From Pseudomonas alloputida (GTDB taxonomy: Bacteria; Pseudomonadota; Gammaproteobacteria; Pseudomonadales; Pseudomonadaceae): a DNA stretch of 64,000 nucleotides. This document shows, piece after piece, positions 55,767 through 63,952 of this stretch. The stretch spans positions 3,321,501 to 3,385,500 of the forward strand of contig NZ_CP128540.1 in assembly GCF_021283545.2 (NCBI RefSeq), read 5' to 3'. Below the pieces are notes generated by a model. It was not told where the DNA came from. It worked only from the letters and a program-made list of their open reading frames with translations, and made no database searches. The translations under genes were made by a program, and so were the position numbers. The stretch's first letter is position 1. Each line of letters starts with the position of its first letter.

Positions 55767-57815
55767 ATGAACGCCGATACCCAAATCGAAACCCGCGCCA
55801 TCGAAACCGCCGCGCCGCTGGAAGTGGCCGACCCGACCAAGAACCTGATTTTGGTTCCGCTCTCGCAGTTGCTGCCGCGCCGCTCCAAGCGCAACGCGCG
55901 GACGACCTCGCGCATGTCCATCCCCGAACTGGCCGCGAGCATTGCCCGCGTCGGCCCGCTGCAAAACCTCGTCGTCATCCTTGCCGCTGATGGCGAGCAT
56001 TACGAAGTGGTGGCCGGCGACCGACGCCTGACCGCCTTGAAGCTGCTGGCGAAGAAGAAGCGCATCCCTGCCGACTACGAAGTGGCGTGCCTGCTGGTGC
56101 CCGACGCTTCGGCCCGTACCGTCAGCCTCGCGGAAAACCTGCTGCGCGAGCAGATGCACCCGGCCGACCAGTTCGAGGCGTTCGCCGCACTGGTCAAGGA
56201 AGGCCGCCCCATCGAAGACATTGCCGCCGACTTCGGCGTGACCCCGCTGGTGGTGCAGCGCCGTCTCAAACTCGCCAACGTCTCGCCGCGCCTGCTGGCC
56301 GACTACCGGGCCGGAGCCGTCACGCTGGAACAGTTGATGGCCCTGACCATCACCGACGACCACGCCGCACAGGAAAGCGCGTTCTACGGTGCGCCCGAAT
56401 GGCAGCGTGGCGCGTCCGCGCTGCGCGAACGCCTGACCGAACGCGAAATCGACGCCACGCATCCGCTGGTGCGCTTCGCCGGGCTGGACGCCTACACGGC
56501 GGCGGGCGGCGGCATCCGCCGCGACCTGTTCGCGGAAGGCGATGCCGGAACCTACCTGACCGACGCCGCGCTGCTGGAAACGCTGGTGCGTGGTAAGCTG
56601 GATGCGCTGGCCGGGGACGTGCGCGCCGAGGGTTGGGCGTGGGTCGAAGCCGTGCCGCATATGAGCTACGCCGAGCGGCAGGCGTTCCAGAACGCGCCGC
56701 GCCAGCGCCGCGAACCGAACGCCCGCGAAGCCCGCCGCATCGCCTCGCTGCAAACCCGCCTCGACAAGATCTACGCCGAACTGGAAGAAGCCTACGACGC
56801 CGAGGACGAGGACAAGACCGAAGCGCTGGAACCGCGCCGCGAACAGGTTGCCGGGGAACTGCAAGCCGTGGAGGAAGCCTTGCAGGGCTACGCCCCGGAT
56901 GTGCGCGCCGTGGCCGGTGCCATCGTCACCCTCGACCGCAGCGGCGAAGCCATGATTCATCGCGGGTTGCTGCGCGAGGCCGAAGCCAAGGCGTTGCGCA
57001 CGCTGGAACGCTTGCGGCAGGGGTTCGGCAGCGCGGAAAGCGAAGCCGGGAACGACGACGAAGGCGAGGACGCCGAACAGCCCAAGGCCGCGAGCCTGTC
57101 CGACCGGCTGGCGCAGCGCTTGAGCGCGCACCGCACCGCCGCGCTGCAAATCGAAGTCGCCCGCCATCCGCAAGTCGCGCTGGCCGCGCTGGTGCATGGC
57201 ATGGTGCAGAGCGTCTTGCAGGACAACCACTACGGCCACGACTTGCCGCTGGGCGTGAGCCTGAAAGTGCAAGACCGGCTGGAAGGCATGGCCCCCGACT
57301 GGCCCGAGTCGCCCGCCGCCGTCGCCCTGCGCGAGTTGCAGCAGGTCGCGGGCGAAGCGCTGCCGCAGGACAGCGCCGAACTGTTCGCCGCGCTGCTGGC
57401 GATAGAGCAAGGCGAACTGGTGCGGCTGCTGGCGGTATGTGTGGCGGCGACCGTGGACGTGGTGACGCCTCGCGCCACGGCGCAGCAGCCGGGCGCGGAA
57501 CTGGCGCAGGCTGTGGGGCTGGACATGGCCGCATGGTGGCAGCCCACCGCAGACGGGTATTTCCAGCATGTGCCGAAGGCCGCGATTCTGGAAGCCGTGG
57601 GCGATTTTGCACCGTCGCACGCTGCCCGGCTGACGAAGTTGAAGAAGGCCGACATTGCCAGCGAGGCGGAACGGCTGGCCGATGGTACGGGTTGGATGCC
57701 CACCATCTTCAAGGCCGAAGGCCCGGAAGCTGCGCCGGAGGAAACGCAGGCGCAGGACGCCCCGGAGGATGCCGAGGCAATGGCGGATGAACCCGCCGAG
57801 GCACTGGCCGCTTGA
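55767..57815 (+). CDS. ParB/RepB/Spo0J-family partition-like protein
   Basis: A 682-residue large ParB-type protein. The N-terminal nuclease-like ParB domain reads LSQLLPRRSKRNARTT...IPELAASIARVGPLQNLVVI and contains GEHYEVVAGDRRLTALK and VSLAENLLREQMHPADQFEAF. An HTH follows (IEDIAADFGVTPLVVQRRLKLANVSP). The remaining ~450 residues are an extension seen in ICE ParBs, with coiled-coil and acidic stretches (EEAYDAEDEDKTEALEP). It probably stabilises or regulates the element; no ParA partner is in the window. AAGGAG ribosome site. Confidence 0.92.
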   Translation: MNADTQIETRAIETAAPLEVADPTKNLILVPLSQLLPRRSKRNARTTSRMSIPELAASIARVGPLQNLVVILAADGEHYEVVAGDRRLTALKLLAKKKRIPADYEVACLLVPDASARTVSLAENLLREQMHPADQFEAFAALVKEGRPIEDIAADFGVTPLVVQRRLKLANVSPRLLADYRAGAVTLEQLMALTITDDHAAQESAFYGAPEWQRGASALRERLTEREIDATHPLVRFAGLDAYTAAGGGIRRDLFAEGDAGTYLTDAALLETLVRGKLDALAGDVRAEGWAWVEAVPHMSYAERQAFQNAPRQRREPNAREARRIASLQTRLDKIYAELEEAYDAEDEDKTEALEPRREQVAGELQAVEEALQGYAPDVRAVAGAIVTLDRSGEAMIHRGLLREAEAKALRTLERLRQGFGSAESEAGNDDEGEDAEQPKAASLSDRLAQRLSAHRTAALQIEVARHPQVALAALVHGMVQSVLQDNHYGHDLPLGVSLKVQDRLEGMAPDWPESPAAVALRELQQVAGEALPQDSAELFAALLAIEQGELVRLLAVCVAATVDVVTPRATAQQPGAELAQAVGLDMAAWWQPTADGYFQHVPKAAILEAVGDFAPSHAARLTKLKKADIASEAERLADGTGWMPTIFKAEGPEAAPEETQAQDAPEDAEAMADEPAEALAA

Positions 57816-57829
57816 CCCGCGCCGAAGGC

Positions 57830-57857
57830 AAGCGCCCCGGCCTCGACCGGGGCGCTT
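57830..57857 (+). terminator. GC-rich hairpin after parB
   Basis: AAGCGCCCCGG / CCGGGGCGCTT, 11-bp perfect stem with a 6-nt loop, followed by CGCTTGAAGGAG, the ribosome site of the next gene. Without a T-run it may act as an mRNA stabiliser or translation modulator rather than a terminator. Confidence 0.5.
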
Positions 57858-57877
57858 CGCTTGAAGGAGAAGCCCCC

Positions 57878-58087
57878 ATGGCCCGCACCACCACCAGCCG
57901 CCCGCGCATGGCGGCGATCTATGCGCCCGGCGCAGTACGCGCCCGCCGCTGGCACGGCGAAGGCGACGTGCGCGGCTACCGCCCACCCTCGGGCTGGTCG
58001 GCCCGCGCCGACCTCACCGACATTCACCCCATCACGGGCCGCGCCTTGCCGCGTGCCATGTGGTGGATTATCGAAACCAAGGAATAA
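57878..58087 (+). CDS. Small basic ICE protein (69 aa)
   Basis: 69 residues, Arg-rich ([66 protein letters not shown]). GAGAAGC site before ATG 57878 (AAGGAGA). The C-terminal half with [14 protein letters not shown] looks structured and is probably conserved among related ICEs. Function unknown. Confidence 0.65.
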   Translation: MARTTTSRPRMAAIYAPGAVRARRWHGEGDVRGYRPPSGWSARADLTDIHPITGRALPRAMWWIIETKE

Positions 58088-58848
58088 CGAGCCGCACCGG
58101 CCCCAAGCCGTTCCGCCTTGGGGCCGGTGGTCGAAAATCCGGGCGCGGCGGTGGCCGCGCCCGGTTCCAGCGTCCAAAGCAAAATCGCCACGTCGCCGCC
58201 TTCGACCAGGCGGCGACGTGGCGGACGTGCAAGTGCCTTGCGCGCGGTACGGCGATCGGCGCCCGCTGGCGCGGGCAAGGTTTCGATGGCGCCCCGCCGC
58301 AATGGGCGGGGCTTGTGGGGCTACGCCCCGGCTTGCTGCGGCAGGTTGTGCCAAAGCGTGCCGTCCTCGACGCTGGCGGTTCGCGCCTGTACGTCACGAA
58401 GGACGGTTCACCGACAAGCCACCCGGCTTCGCTATGGCGCATCCACGCCACGCCTCAACCACGTCGTCGCAATCTGCGGCAAGAAGCGTTCTCGCCTGTC
58501 GTTGGGGTGTTGGCCTTGCCAGTGTCAGGGCGCAAGCCGGTGAAGCCGTCACGCGGGGATGCCGAGTCGGCCACGTCTCCATTCGGGAGCGGGCGGCCCG
58601 TGCGTCCTTGGCTTGTCGTGAATCCTGGCGGTGGCACGGCTGCGCCTTGGGCTTCATGGCCGCAACCTTCCAGCGAAAACAATTTCCCCTGCGCTGCGCG
58701 CATTCCTCGCGGGACAAATTCTTTTCGCTTCCAGGTTCTCCACGGTATTGCGACCGCTGCGCGGTGCGGCCAGCCCATCCCCCGCCGGCCGGATCACAAC
58801 AAGGACGCACTGGCGCGACCTTGTTCAAACCGAAAGGAGAGAAACATC
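58088..58848. other. 760-nt non-coding stretch with strong hairpin
   Basis: No supportable gene. It starts with a perfect 12-bp stem ACCGGCCCCAAG / CTTGGGGCCGGT (58096-58107 and 58117-58128, 9-nt loop). The central part is GC-rich with further short inverted repeats (GCCCCGCC...GGCGGGGC-like). It precedes DUF736; nothing else could be identified. Confidence 0.5.
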
Positions 58849-59163
58849 ATGGCTAACATCGGCACCTTCACCGCAGAGAAAGACGGCTTCACCGGCCAGC
58901 TCCGCACCCTGACCCTCAACGTCAAGGTCAAGCTGGTTCCCAACGACAAGGGCGACAGCGAGAACGCCCCCGACTTCCACCTTCAGGCGGCCGGCCACGA
59001 GATCGGCGCGGCGTGGAAGAAGACCAGTGAGGCCGGGCGCGAGTACCTGTCCGTGAGCATAGACGACCCTTCGTTCCCGGCGACGGTCTATGCCCGCCTG
59101 ATCGAGAACGAGGACGGCACGCACGACTTGATCTGGTCGCGCAGCAAGCCCAAGGCGGCCTGA
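58849..59163 (+). CDS. DUF736 protein of the ICE backbone
   Basis: 104 residues: [21 protein letters not shown], then [22 protein letters not shown]...[37 protein letters not shown]736 proteins are small beta-rich, frequent in ICEs and plasmids of proteobacteria; the role is not established. ATG 58849 follows AAAGGAGAG. Followed by a perfect 12-bp hairpin. Confidence 0.95.
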   Translation: MANIGTFTAEKDGFTGQLRTLTLNVKVKLVPNDKGDSENAPDFHLQAAGHEIGAAWKKTSEAGREYLSVSIDDPSFPATVYARLIENEDGTHDLIWSRSKPKAA

Positions 59164-59173
59164 CGGCCGCCCA

Positions 59174-59203
59174 CCGCGCCCCGCCCATTGCGGCGGGGCG
59201 CGG
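59174..59203 (+). terminator. GC-rich hairpin after DUF736
   Basis: CCGCGCCCCGCC / GGCGGGGCGCGG, 12-bp perfect stem with a 6-nt loop, 10 nt after the DUF736 stop. It also closes the converging operon at 59235-61793, whose last stop codon is 32 nt away. Confidence 0.6.
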
Positions 59204-59234
59204 CATCTCTCAGTTCCAATCGCTCGCCTGAGCG

Positions 59235-60254
59235 CTAGGCGAGCGCAATCTTCCGATCTACGCCGCAAAAATCAGCGATCACCCCAACCACCGCCTGCGC
59301 CTGTGAAGGCAGTGCGGATGGCGTGGGAGCTTGGGGAGAGAAGGCTGCGGACTCTAACGCAAGTGCCACATCGAACGCCGCTGACCCCGTTAGGTTTCTG
59401 GCGAAGAACTCGGCCAACAGATCGGCTTTGACGTTACTAGCCTGTTGCTGAAGTTCCTGTTGCAGCGTATCAGCGAGACCAGGTTGAGCCGCAACGCCTT
59501 CCACTAGTGCTGCCGCCATGCGACCGACCTTCTCCGTGAAAGCCTGCCCTGATACGCCGTAGCGTATTCCACGCTCGATGATCTGACGGCGTTGCTCCTG
59601 ATCCTCAGCAATGAATTCCCTGAGGATGAAGTCCATCGCGATCATGAAATGCGAGCATGAGGCATAGAAGAGTCTCCATGCCCGATTTCCGGAGGCGATT
59701 TGGGCCAGCAAATATTCGATGTCTTCAAGCCAGGCATTGCATCCGTCGAAGTTCAAGGAGTGAAGCAGGCGAGATTTGCTTTCTTCATACCTACCACGCC
59801 AGTCACCACTTAATCGACCTAGAGAGCCCGATTCAAGATCCGCAAGGAAATCTTCCTCGGTGATGCGCTCCTTGTGGCTGCGTGCGCTATTGGTTAATCG
59901 CGAAAGGAACTTACCATCCAATACCCGGACATTGTGTTGGAGGCCAAACTCGCGAACATCCGGCCTAGAATCCGTTGTCGCGACAATGCACGAGTCAAGA
60001 CCTAGAACTGACTGTAGGCCCTTTGCCCAAAAAATGCGTTCAAGAGCCTGCGGTGTCTTCTTGTTCTTGATGTCGACGCAGATGCGTTCTCTGCTGAGAG
60101 GCGAATTGCGCGCGTATAGCCACAGATCGACATCCGTCACATCGAATCGATGGAATGTAAACTTGATGCCTCTGGCAACATAGTAGCCAATGCTTAGGAA
60201 ATAATTCCGCAGTGCTTCCTCGGCGACAGAGCCCTTTAGTGGTTGGCTTTTCAT
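59235..60254 (-). CDS. PD-(D/E)XK-like protein, third gene of an unrecognised operon
   Basis: 339 residues. The N-terminal ~110 residues fit a restriction-endonuclease fold: Glu12/Glu13 in SVAEEALRNYFLSIGYYVARG, Asp43 in VTDVDLWLY and Asp61-Ile-Lys63 in ICVDIKNKKTPQA. Then AKGLQSVLGLDSCIVATTD follows. The C-terminal ~230 residues are helical and unknown. It overlaps the preceding gene (ATGA). The likely role is nuclease effector or DNA-sensing partner; no database name comes to mind. Confidence 0.75.
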   Translation of the reverse strand: MKSQPLKGSVAEEALRNYFLSIGYYVARGIKFTFHRFDVTDVDLWLYARNSPLSRERICVDIKNKKTPQALERIFWAKGLQSVLGLDSCIVATTDSRPDVREFGLQHNVRVLDGKFLSRLTNSARSHKERITEEDFLADLESGSLGRLSGDWRGRYEESKSRLLHSLNFDGCNAWLEDIEYLLAQIASGNRAWRLFYASCSHFMIAMDFILREFIAEDQEQRRQIIERGIRYGVSGQAFTEKVGRMAAALVEGVAAQPGLADTLQQELQQQASNVKADLLAEFFARNLTGSAAFDVALALESAAFSPQAPTPSALPSQAQAVVGVIADFCGVDRKIALA

Positions 60255-61510
60255 CGCTTGAGCCCGCCGGTTCGAATTTCTTGGAGCAGGTTGCGCGCCT
60301 TCAGTTTCACTGCCTCTGTGGCATTTTTCCGCTGCACCTCTCGATTCAATTCCGGCGCGACGTATTCAGTGATACGTGCACCAGGAATATGCGAAACGCT
60401 CTCGGCCGTTATGTCGCCATCTTCGATTACGGCGAGCGCAAGTCGCCCCACTTCTGGCTTCAGGAGCCTCATGGTGAACATGCCGTTATCAGCAGGCGTC
60501 ACAGCGACGACGCCTTTCAACTCAAGGGCTTGATAGTCGCTTCCAATGGCGGTGGCGGGACCGACGCTATGGCCTGCGATCAGCTTATTCATGAGTGCCG
60601 AGACCATCTGGATACGGCCGCGGTAGTAGCTGCTGACGGTCATCCCGTAGGTGAGCGAGGCTACCAGCGCCTTGGCTAAATCCAGCGCATCGTCCGCAAT
60701 GGAGTTGCTGAATTTGGAGAATGCAGCCGGACGGGTAACGAAGTGGCTCTTGCCCTGATCATTGCCGACAACGCTGACATCGAACAGACCAATGGAGTGA
60801 AGACGTGCGAAAAGATCCTGCCCTAGAATCCTGTTAACCGTCTCCAATGGCAGGCAACCTGTTTCTTGAAGCTTCTGATTAACTTCTGTCAGAAGCGCAG
60901 CCTCGGGGGCTTTCAAGGTTGATAGAATTGCATTGACCTTCCGCGCATCATCGCGCCGGAACAGGTTGCCATTGAAAAGCAGTTTCTCTTGAGCCGAGAT
61001 CGGCTCAGAGTCAAAGAAGCCGATGTTGGTCGCAAGATCCAACGTATCACCGACCTCCTTGCGTGAAAGCTTCAAGTGATCGGAAACGACCTCGGCGATA
61101 GCTTTGTCCGTCGTGGGCGTCTCGGAGGCAATCTCTGATACGAAGATTACGGCTTCTTCATGTGCCTCGTGGCTGCTTTCATCGAAAATTCTGGATGTGT
61201 GCTCAAGCACACTATGTCCAGTCAAGCCAAGGACTTCCACCCCCCCGTTGCCCGGCAGGATTAGTCTTTGCCGCGCGAGTTCGGCAACGATTGCAGGGAG
61301 TTCCGTTTTGGGGCTGATGTGGTTGGCACGTGCGAGTGCCTCTAGGCGTTGTTGCGTGACAACGCTTTGCCTTTCCGCAGAGATTGCGGATAACAACGTG
61401 CCACTTTTCCCAGCGAAGGCGATCGAGTCGAAATCTTGGTTCGTTGTTGCTTGAAGTTTTCTTGCGTGGTGCAACAGCCACGCGCCTTGGGTCTTCTTAT
61501 CCATGAACAT
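60251..61510 (-). CDS. Unrecognised 419-residue protein, second gene of operon
   Basis: A soluble, largely helical protein with several winged-helix-like stretches (LEALARANHISPKTELPAIVAELARQRLILPGNGGVEVLGLT; AEVVSDHLKLSRKEVGDTLDLATNIGFFD; KLLFNGNLFRRDDARKVNAILSTL; DYQALELKGVVAV). There is no Walker, nuclease or membrane motif. It overlaps both neighbours (14 nt with the XRE gene, 4 nt with the nuclease-like gene). It could be a sensor or DNA-binding subunit. I do not recognise the family by name. Confidence 0.72.
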   Translation of the reverse strand: MFMDKKTQGAWLLHHARKLQATTNQDFDSIAFAGKSGTLLSAISAERQSVVTQQRLEALARANHISPKTELPAIVAELARQRLILPGNGGVEVLGLTGHSVLEHTSRIFDESSHEAHEEAVIFVSEIASETPTTDKAIAEVVSDHLKLSRKEVGDTLDLATNIGFFDSEPISAQEKLLFNGNLFRRDDARKVNAILSTLKAPEAALLTEVNQKLQETGCLPLETVNRILGQDLFARLHSIGLFDVSVVGNDQGKSHFVTRPAAFSKFSNSIADDALDLAKALVASLTYGMTVSSYYRGRIQMVSALMNKLIAGHSVGPATAIGSDYQALELKGVVAVTPADNGMFTMRLLKPEVGRLALAVIEDGDITAESVSHIPGARITEYVAPELNREVQRKNATEAVKLKARNLLQEIRTGGLKR

Positions 61511-61793
61511 CCCGTTGCTCGATAGATAGCAGCTCTTGCTCTACTTGCTTAAGCACACGCCTTACCTTGTCCATGTCGTCGCCTGCATAGGCCAGCGTCA
61601 GCAACGTGAGCGGATGCACGTCCATGACCTCGCACAGCTCGGTCAGCTTGTGCATGGTCGGGCTTTTCAAGTCGCGCTCCAACGAACTCATGTAGGTACG
61701 GCTGGACACGTCGGAGAACGCTTCCTGGCTCAAGCCACGCGCCTTCCTGACCGTCCGTATGGCCGTCGCCAATGAGTGTTTCGCTGCCGCCAA
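61497..61793 (-). CDS. XRE-family regulator, first gene of operon
   Basis: About 98 residues from TTG 61793 (AGGGG site 8 nt upstream): AAAKHSLATAIRTVRKARGLSQEAFSDVSSRTYMSSLERDLKSPTMHKLTELCEVMDVHPLTLLTLAY, a clean Cro/CI HTH, then a short helical tail. Longer starts (ATG 61829, TTG 61838) would read through an inverted repeat and lack a good ribosome site. It probably represses its own operon by binding the inverted repeats at 61795-61844. Confidence 0.85.
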   Translation of the reverse strand: MAAAKHSLATAIRTVRKARGLSQEAFSDVSSRTYMSSLERDLKSPTMHKLTELCEVMDVHPLTLLTLAYAGDDMDKVRRVLKQVEQELLSIEQRDVHG

Positions 61794-61794
61794 C

Positions 61795-61844
61795 TTGGTT
61801 TCCCCTAGAAAACCAAGATGACAGCCCATTGAACCCAATAGGGC
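61795..61844. promoter_or_regulatory. Two inverted repeats at the start of the XRE operon
   Basis: IR-A: TTGGTTT / AAACCAA (61795-61801 and 61810-61816, 8-nt spacer), which contains the ribosome site of the XRE gene. IR-B: GCCCATTG / CAATAGGGC (61824-61831 and 61836-61844, one bulged A). Both lie where an autorepressor would act. Confidence 0.55.
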
Positions 61845-62107
61845 TACAATCTATAGTGTTCATTTCTGCGAAGCAATCCGCTTCGTGTCTTTACGGGAAT
61901 CCGCATGGACGGGTTCCAACAGAATCGGGGCGCCGCATCTGTGTCTTTCCTGGCCTGCGTAATTCCGCTTCTGCGTTTCCGTGCATGTACGGATTCGATG
62001 GCTTGCGCCTTCGTGCTTTCCCGCCAAAGCACGCATCCGCTTCAGCGGTTCCGCGCTTCGTTGGAAAATCGTATCCGTGCATCCTCGGATGCGTGGGGAT
62101 TCGGGGG
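61845..62107. other. Divergent intergenic region with TCCGC-type repeats
   Basis: 263 nt between the XRE operon and DUF2958. It contains repeated (A)ATCCGC / TTCCGC / ATTCCGC words at about 61880, 61900, 61966, 61976, 62034 and 62050, and a GAAGC-N5-GCTTC hairpin (61872-61886). No ORF is supportable. Possible origin-like or promoter function. Confidence 0.35.
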
Positions 62108-62458
62108 ATGACCCAGCCGCTTGTCACCACTGAACAGCGAGCGCAACTGCTCGCCGTCGGCGCGTGCCGCGCCGACGGCCGGAGCATCGACCCTATGCCA
62201 GTGGTGCGACTGTTCACCCCTGACGCGCACGCCACCTGGCTGCTGGCCGCACTCGATCCGGCCGATGGCGATACGGCCTGGGGGCTGATCGACCTCGGAA
62301 TAGGCATGCCCGGCCTGGGCCATGTGAAGCTGTCCGATCTGGCGTCCATCGTCGGGCCGCGCAAGCAGCCGGTGATGCGTGATCGCTACTTCCAGCCGGT
62401 GCGGCGGCTATCGGAGTACCTGCGGCTGGCCGAAGAAAACGGCTCGATCACCGACTGA
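62108..62458 (+). CDS. DUF2958 protein of the ICE backbone
   Basis: 116 residues: TTEQRAQLLAVGACRADGRSIDPMPVVRLFTPDAHATWLLAALDPADGDTAWGLIDLGIGMPGLGHVKLSDL, characteristic of DUF2958, a small protein common in Tn4371-like ICEs and broad-host plasmids; function unknown. ATG 62108 with GGGGG just upstream; the longer open frame is rejected because it runs through repetitive non-coding sequence. Confidence 0.9.
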   Translation: MTQPLVTTEQRAQLLAVGACRADGRSIDPMPVVRLFTPDAHATWLLAALDPADGDTAWGLIDLGIGMPGLGHVKLSDLASIVGPRKQPVMRDRYFQPVRRLSEYLRLAEENGSITD

Positions 62459-62794
62459 CCAACCCCCAGCAACAACAGCGCATTCTGACTATTTCAGTCT
62501 TACCCAAGACCTGCGCAGTCTGAATCCGCACTCTTGCACCGAAGCGGTGCGTTCTGTTGCAAACAGTCATGATCTTTGGTGCGGGCTGCTGCACGGTGCT
62601 CCATGCTGCGCGCCATTTTCGTGGCGGCCCAGCCGTCGCATTCAGACGATTTCCGCAATGCCCTGGAGCGAATCAGTCTTGACACCAGCAGTTACAGCTT
62701 ATCCCGATTTCGATGACGACTTGATGGCGACTCGATAGCTCCCGCACGGCGGAATCCGTGGCGACGTTCCTGCTGAATGACAGGAGGCTGCGTC
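62459..62794. other. 336-nt gap between DUF2958 and DUF2285
   Basis: No gene. It contains the inverted repeat GCACCG-AAG-CGGTGC (62536-62550) and a TTGACA at 62678-62683 without a convincing -10 partner. It probably carries the promoter for the DUF2285-HTH-rep segment. Confidence 0.4.
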
Positions 62795-63592
62795 ATGGCT
62801 GACCCGAGCGCCGAACACTGGTATCCGACCGCCGCGTATCTCTACACGCTGCACCTCGACGGCCCCGCGCTGGCGTGGGAATACCTGCGTCGCCACCCCG
62901 ACTACCGCCGCGACTGGCTGCGCCGGCGCCGCCGGCCAGAGGCCGCCGCGCGCTGGGGATTGCGCCTGCTGGAAGATCCCGCCCTGGATGCGCGCGACGC
63001 GCATCCGGCTTGGTTCCCTGACCACGATGCTGTCGTGCAACTCTATCCCGATGCCGACCCGCCACCCGATGCGGTGGCCTTCGCGTTCTGGCGCATTCCC
63101 GGCCAGAAACGCCTGGTCCACGATGGCAAGCGCCTGGTGCTGCTGACACGATGGCCGGGCTGCTGCCTGCGGCTGGTGATCGCTCCCGGCTTGGCCGACG
63201 GTATGGCCTACGCCTATGCCATTCGCGCCTGCGGCGCATCCTGCGGGCGCTATCAGGCACTGGCGGCTGAGCTGGACAAGCTGGCCATCGCTGGCGACAC
63301 CTTACCCGCGGGAACGGCACGGCCACGGCCGACACTCGCCACATTGCTGGAGTTGAACACGCTCCAGGCGCTCGACGGCACCCTGGCGGGCGCATCCTTG
63401 CGCGAAGTGGCCGAAGGACTGTTCGGTGCCGATGCAGTCGCAGACGACTGGTACGCCGATAGCGCCTTGCGCGCCCGCGTGCGGCGACTGGTGCGCCGGG
63501 GCGATGCGCTGATGCGCGGCGGCTACCGCCGCCTTGCACAGCTTCCGCCCGTTGCACAGGGACGCGCTGCATCCCATGCAAAACGTCCCTGA
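62795..63592 (+). CDS. DUF2285 protein of the ICE backbone
   Basis: 265 residues. The N-terminal part (WYPTAAYLYTLHLDGPALAWEYLRRHPDYRRDWLRR, a DUF6499-like helix pair) and the DUF2285 core (RLVLLTRWPGCCLRLVIAPGLADGMAYAYAI...LARV) are typical. The C-terminal segment LREVAEGLFGADAVADDWYADSALRARVRRLVRRGDALMRGGYRRL resembles an HTH. The family is a fixed companion of AlpA-like regulators and rep genes in ICEs. ATG 62795 follows AGGAGG. Confidence 0.92.
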   Translation: MADPSAEHWYPTAAYLYTLHLDGPALAWEYLRRHPDYRRDWLRRRRRPEAAARWGLRLLEDPALDARDAHPAWFPDHDAVVQLYPDADPPPDAVAFAFWRIPGQKRLVHDGKRLVLLTRWPGCCLRLVIAPGLADGMAYAYAIRACGASCGRYQALAAELDKLAIAGDTLPAGTARPRPTLATLLELNTLQALDGTLAGASLREVAEGLFGADAVADDWYADSALRARVRRLVRRGDALMRGGYRRLAQLPPVAQGRAASHAKRP

Positions 63593-63667
63593 GCAGGAAG
63601 CCTTGCTTTCTTGAAAGTGCCTCTATCCGGCTGCGTGGTGTGGCCGGGCTTGATGGAGGTACATCCC

Positions 63668-63952
63668 ATGCGACCCGCTCCCTTGCGGCCTGCCGCCACT
63701 GCTGTCGCTGCGCCCGTGCAGCCCCAACGCTACCTGACCAACGACGAAGCCGCCGAATACTTGCGGCTGTCGCCGCGCACGCTGGAGAAACAGCGCGTGA
63801 TCGGCGGCGGCCCGAAGTTCCGCAAGTTCGGCCGCCGCGTCATGTACGCGGTGGCCGACCTCGATGCCTGGGCCGACCAGCGCAGCTACGAGGCCACGTC
63901 CGACCCGGAATATGCCGAGCGTCACGCGGGCGACTACCGTGATGGCCGCTGA
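63668..63952 (+). CDS. AlpA/MerR-type helix-turn-helix protein
   Basis: 94 residues: a Pro/Ala-rich start, then RYLTNDEAAEYLRLSPRTLEKQRVIGGGPKFRKFGRRVMYAVADLDAWADQR, the excisionase/AlpA-like winged HTH that precedes the replication gene in Tn4371-type ICEs. It probably controls excision or replication genes. GGAGG site 9 nt before ATG 63668. Its 3' end overlaps a possible next start at 63942. Confidence 0.92.
   Translation: MRPAPLRPAATAVAAPVQPQRYLTNDEAAEYLRLSPRTLEKQRVIGGGPKFRKFGRRVMYAVADLDAWADQRSYEATSDPEYAERHAGDYRDGR

Noticed and set aside
55635..57986. Minus-strand ORF of 783 codons
   Set aside because: Antisense shadow of the ParB gene; Arg/Gly/Gln-rich reversed codons.
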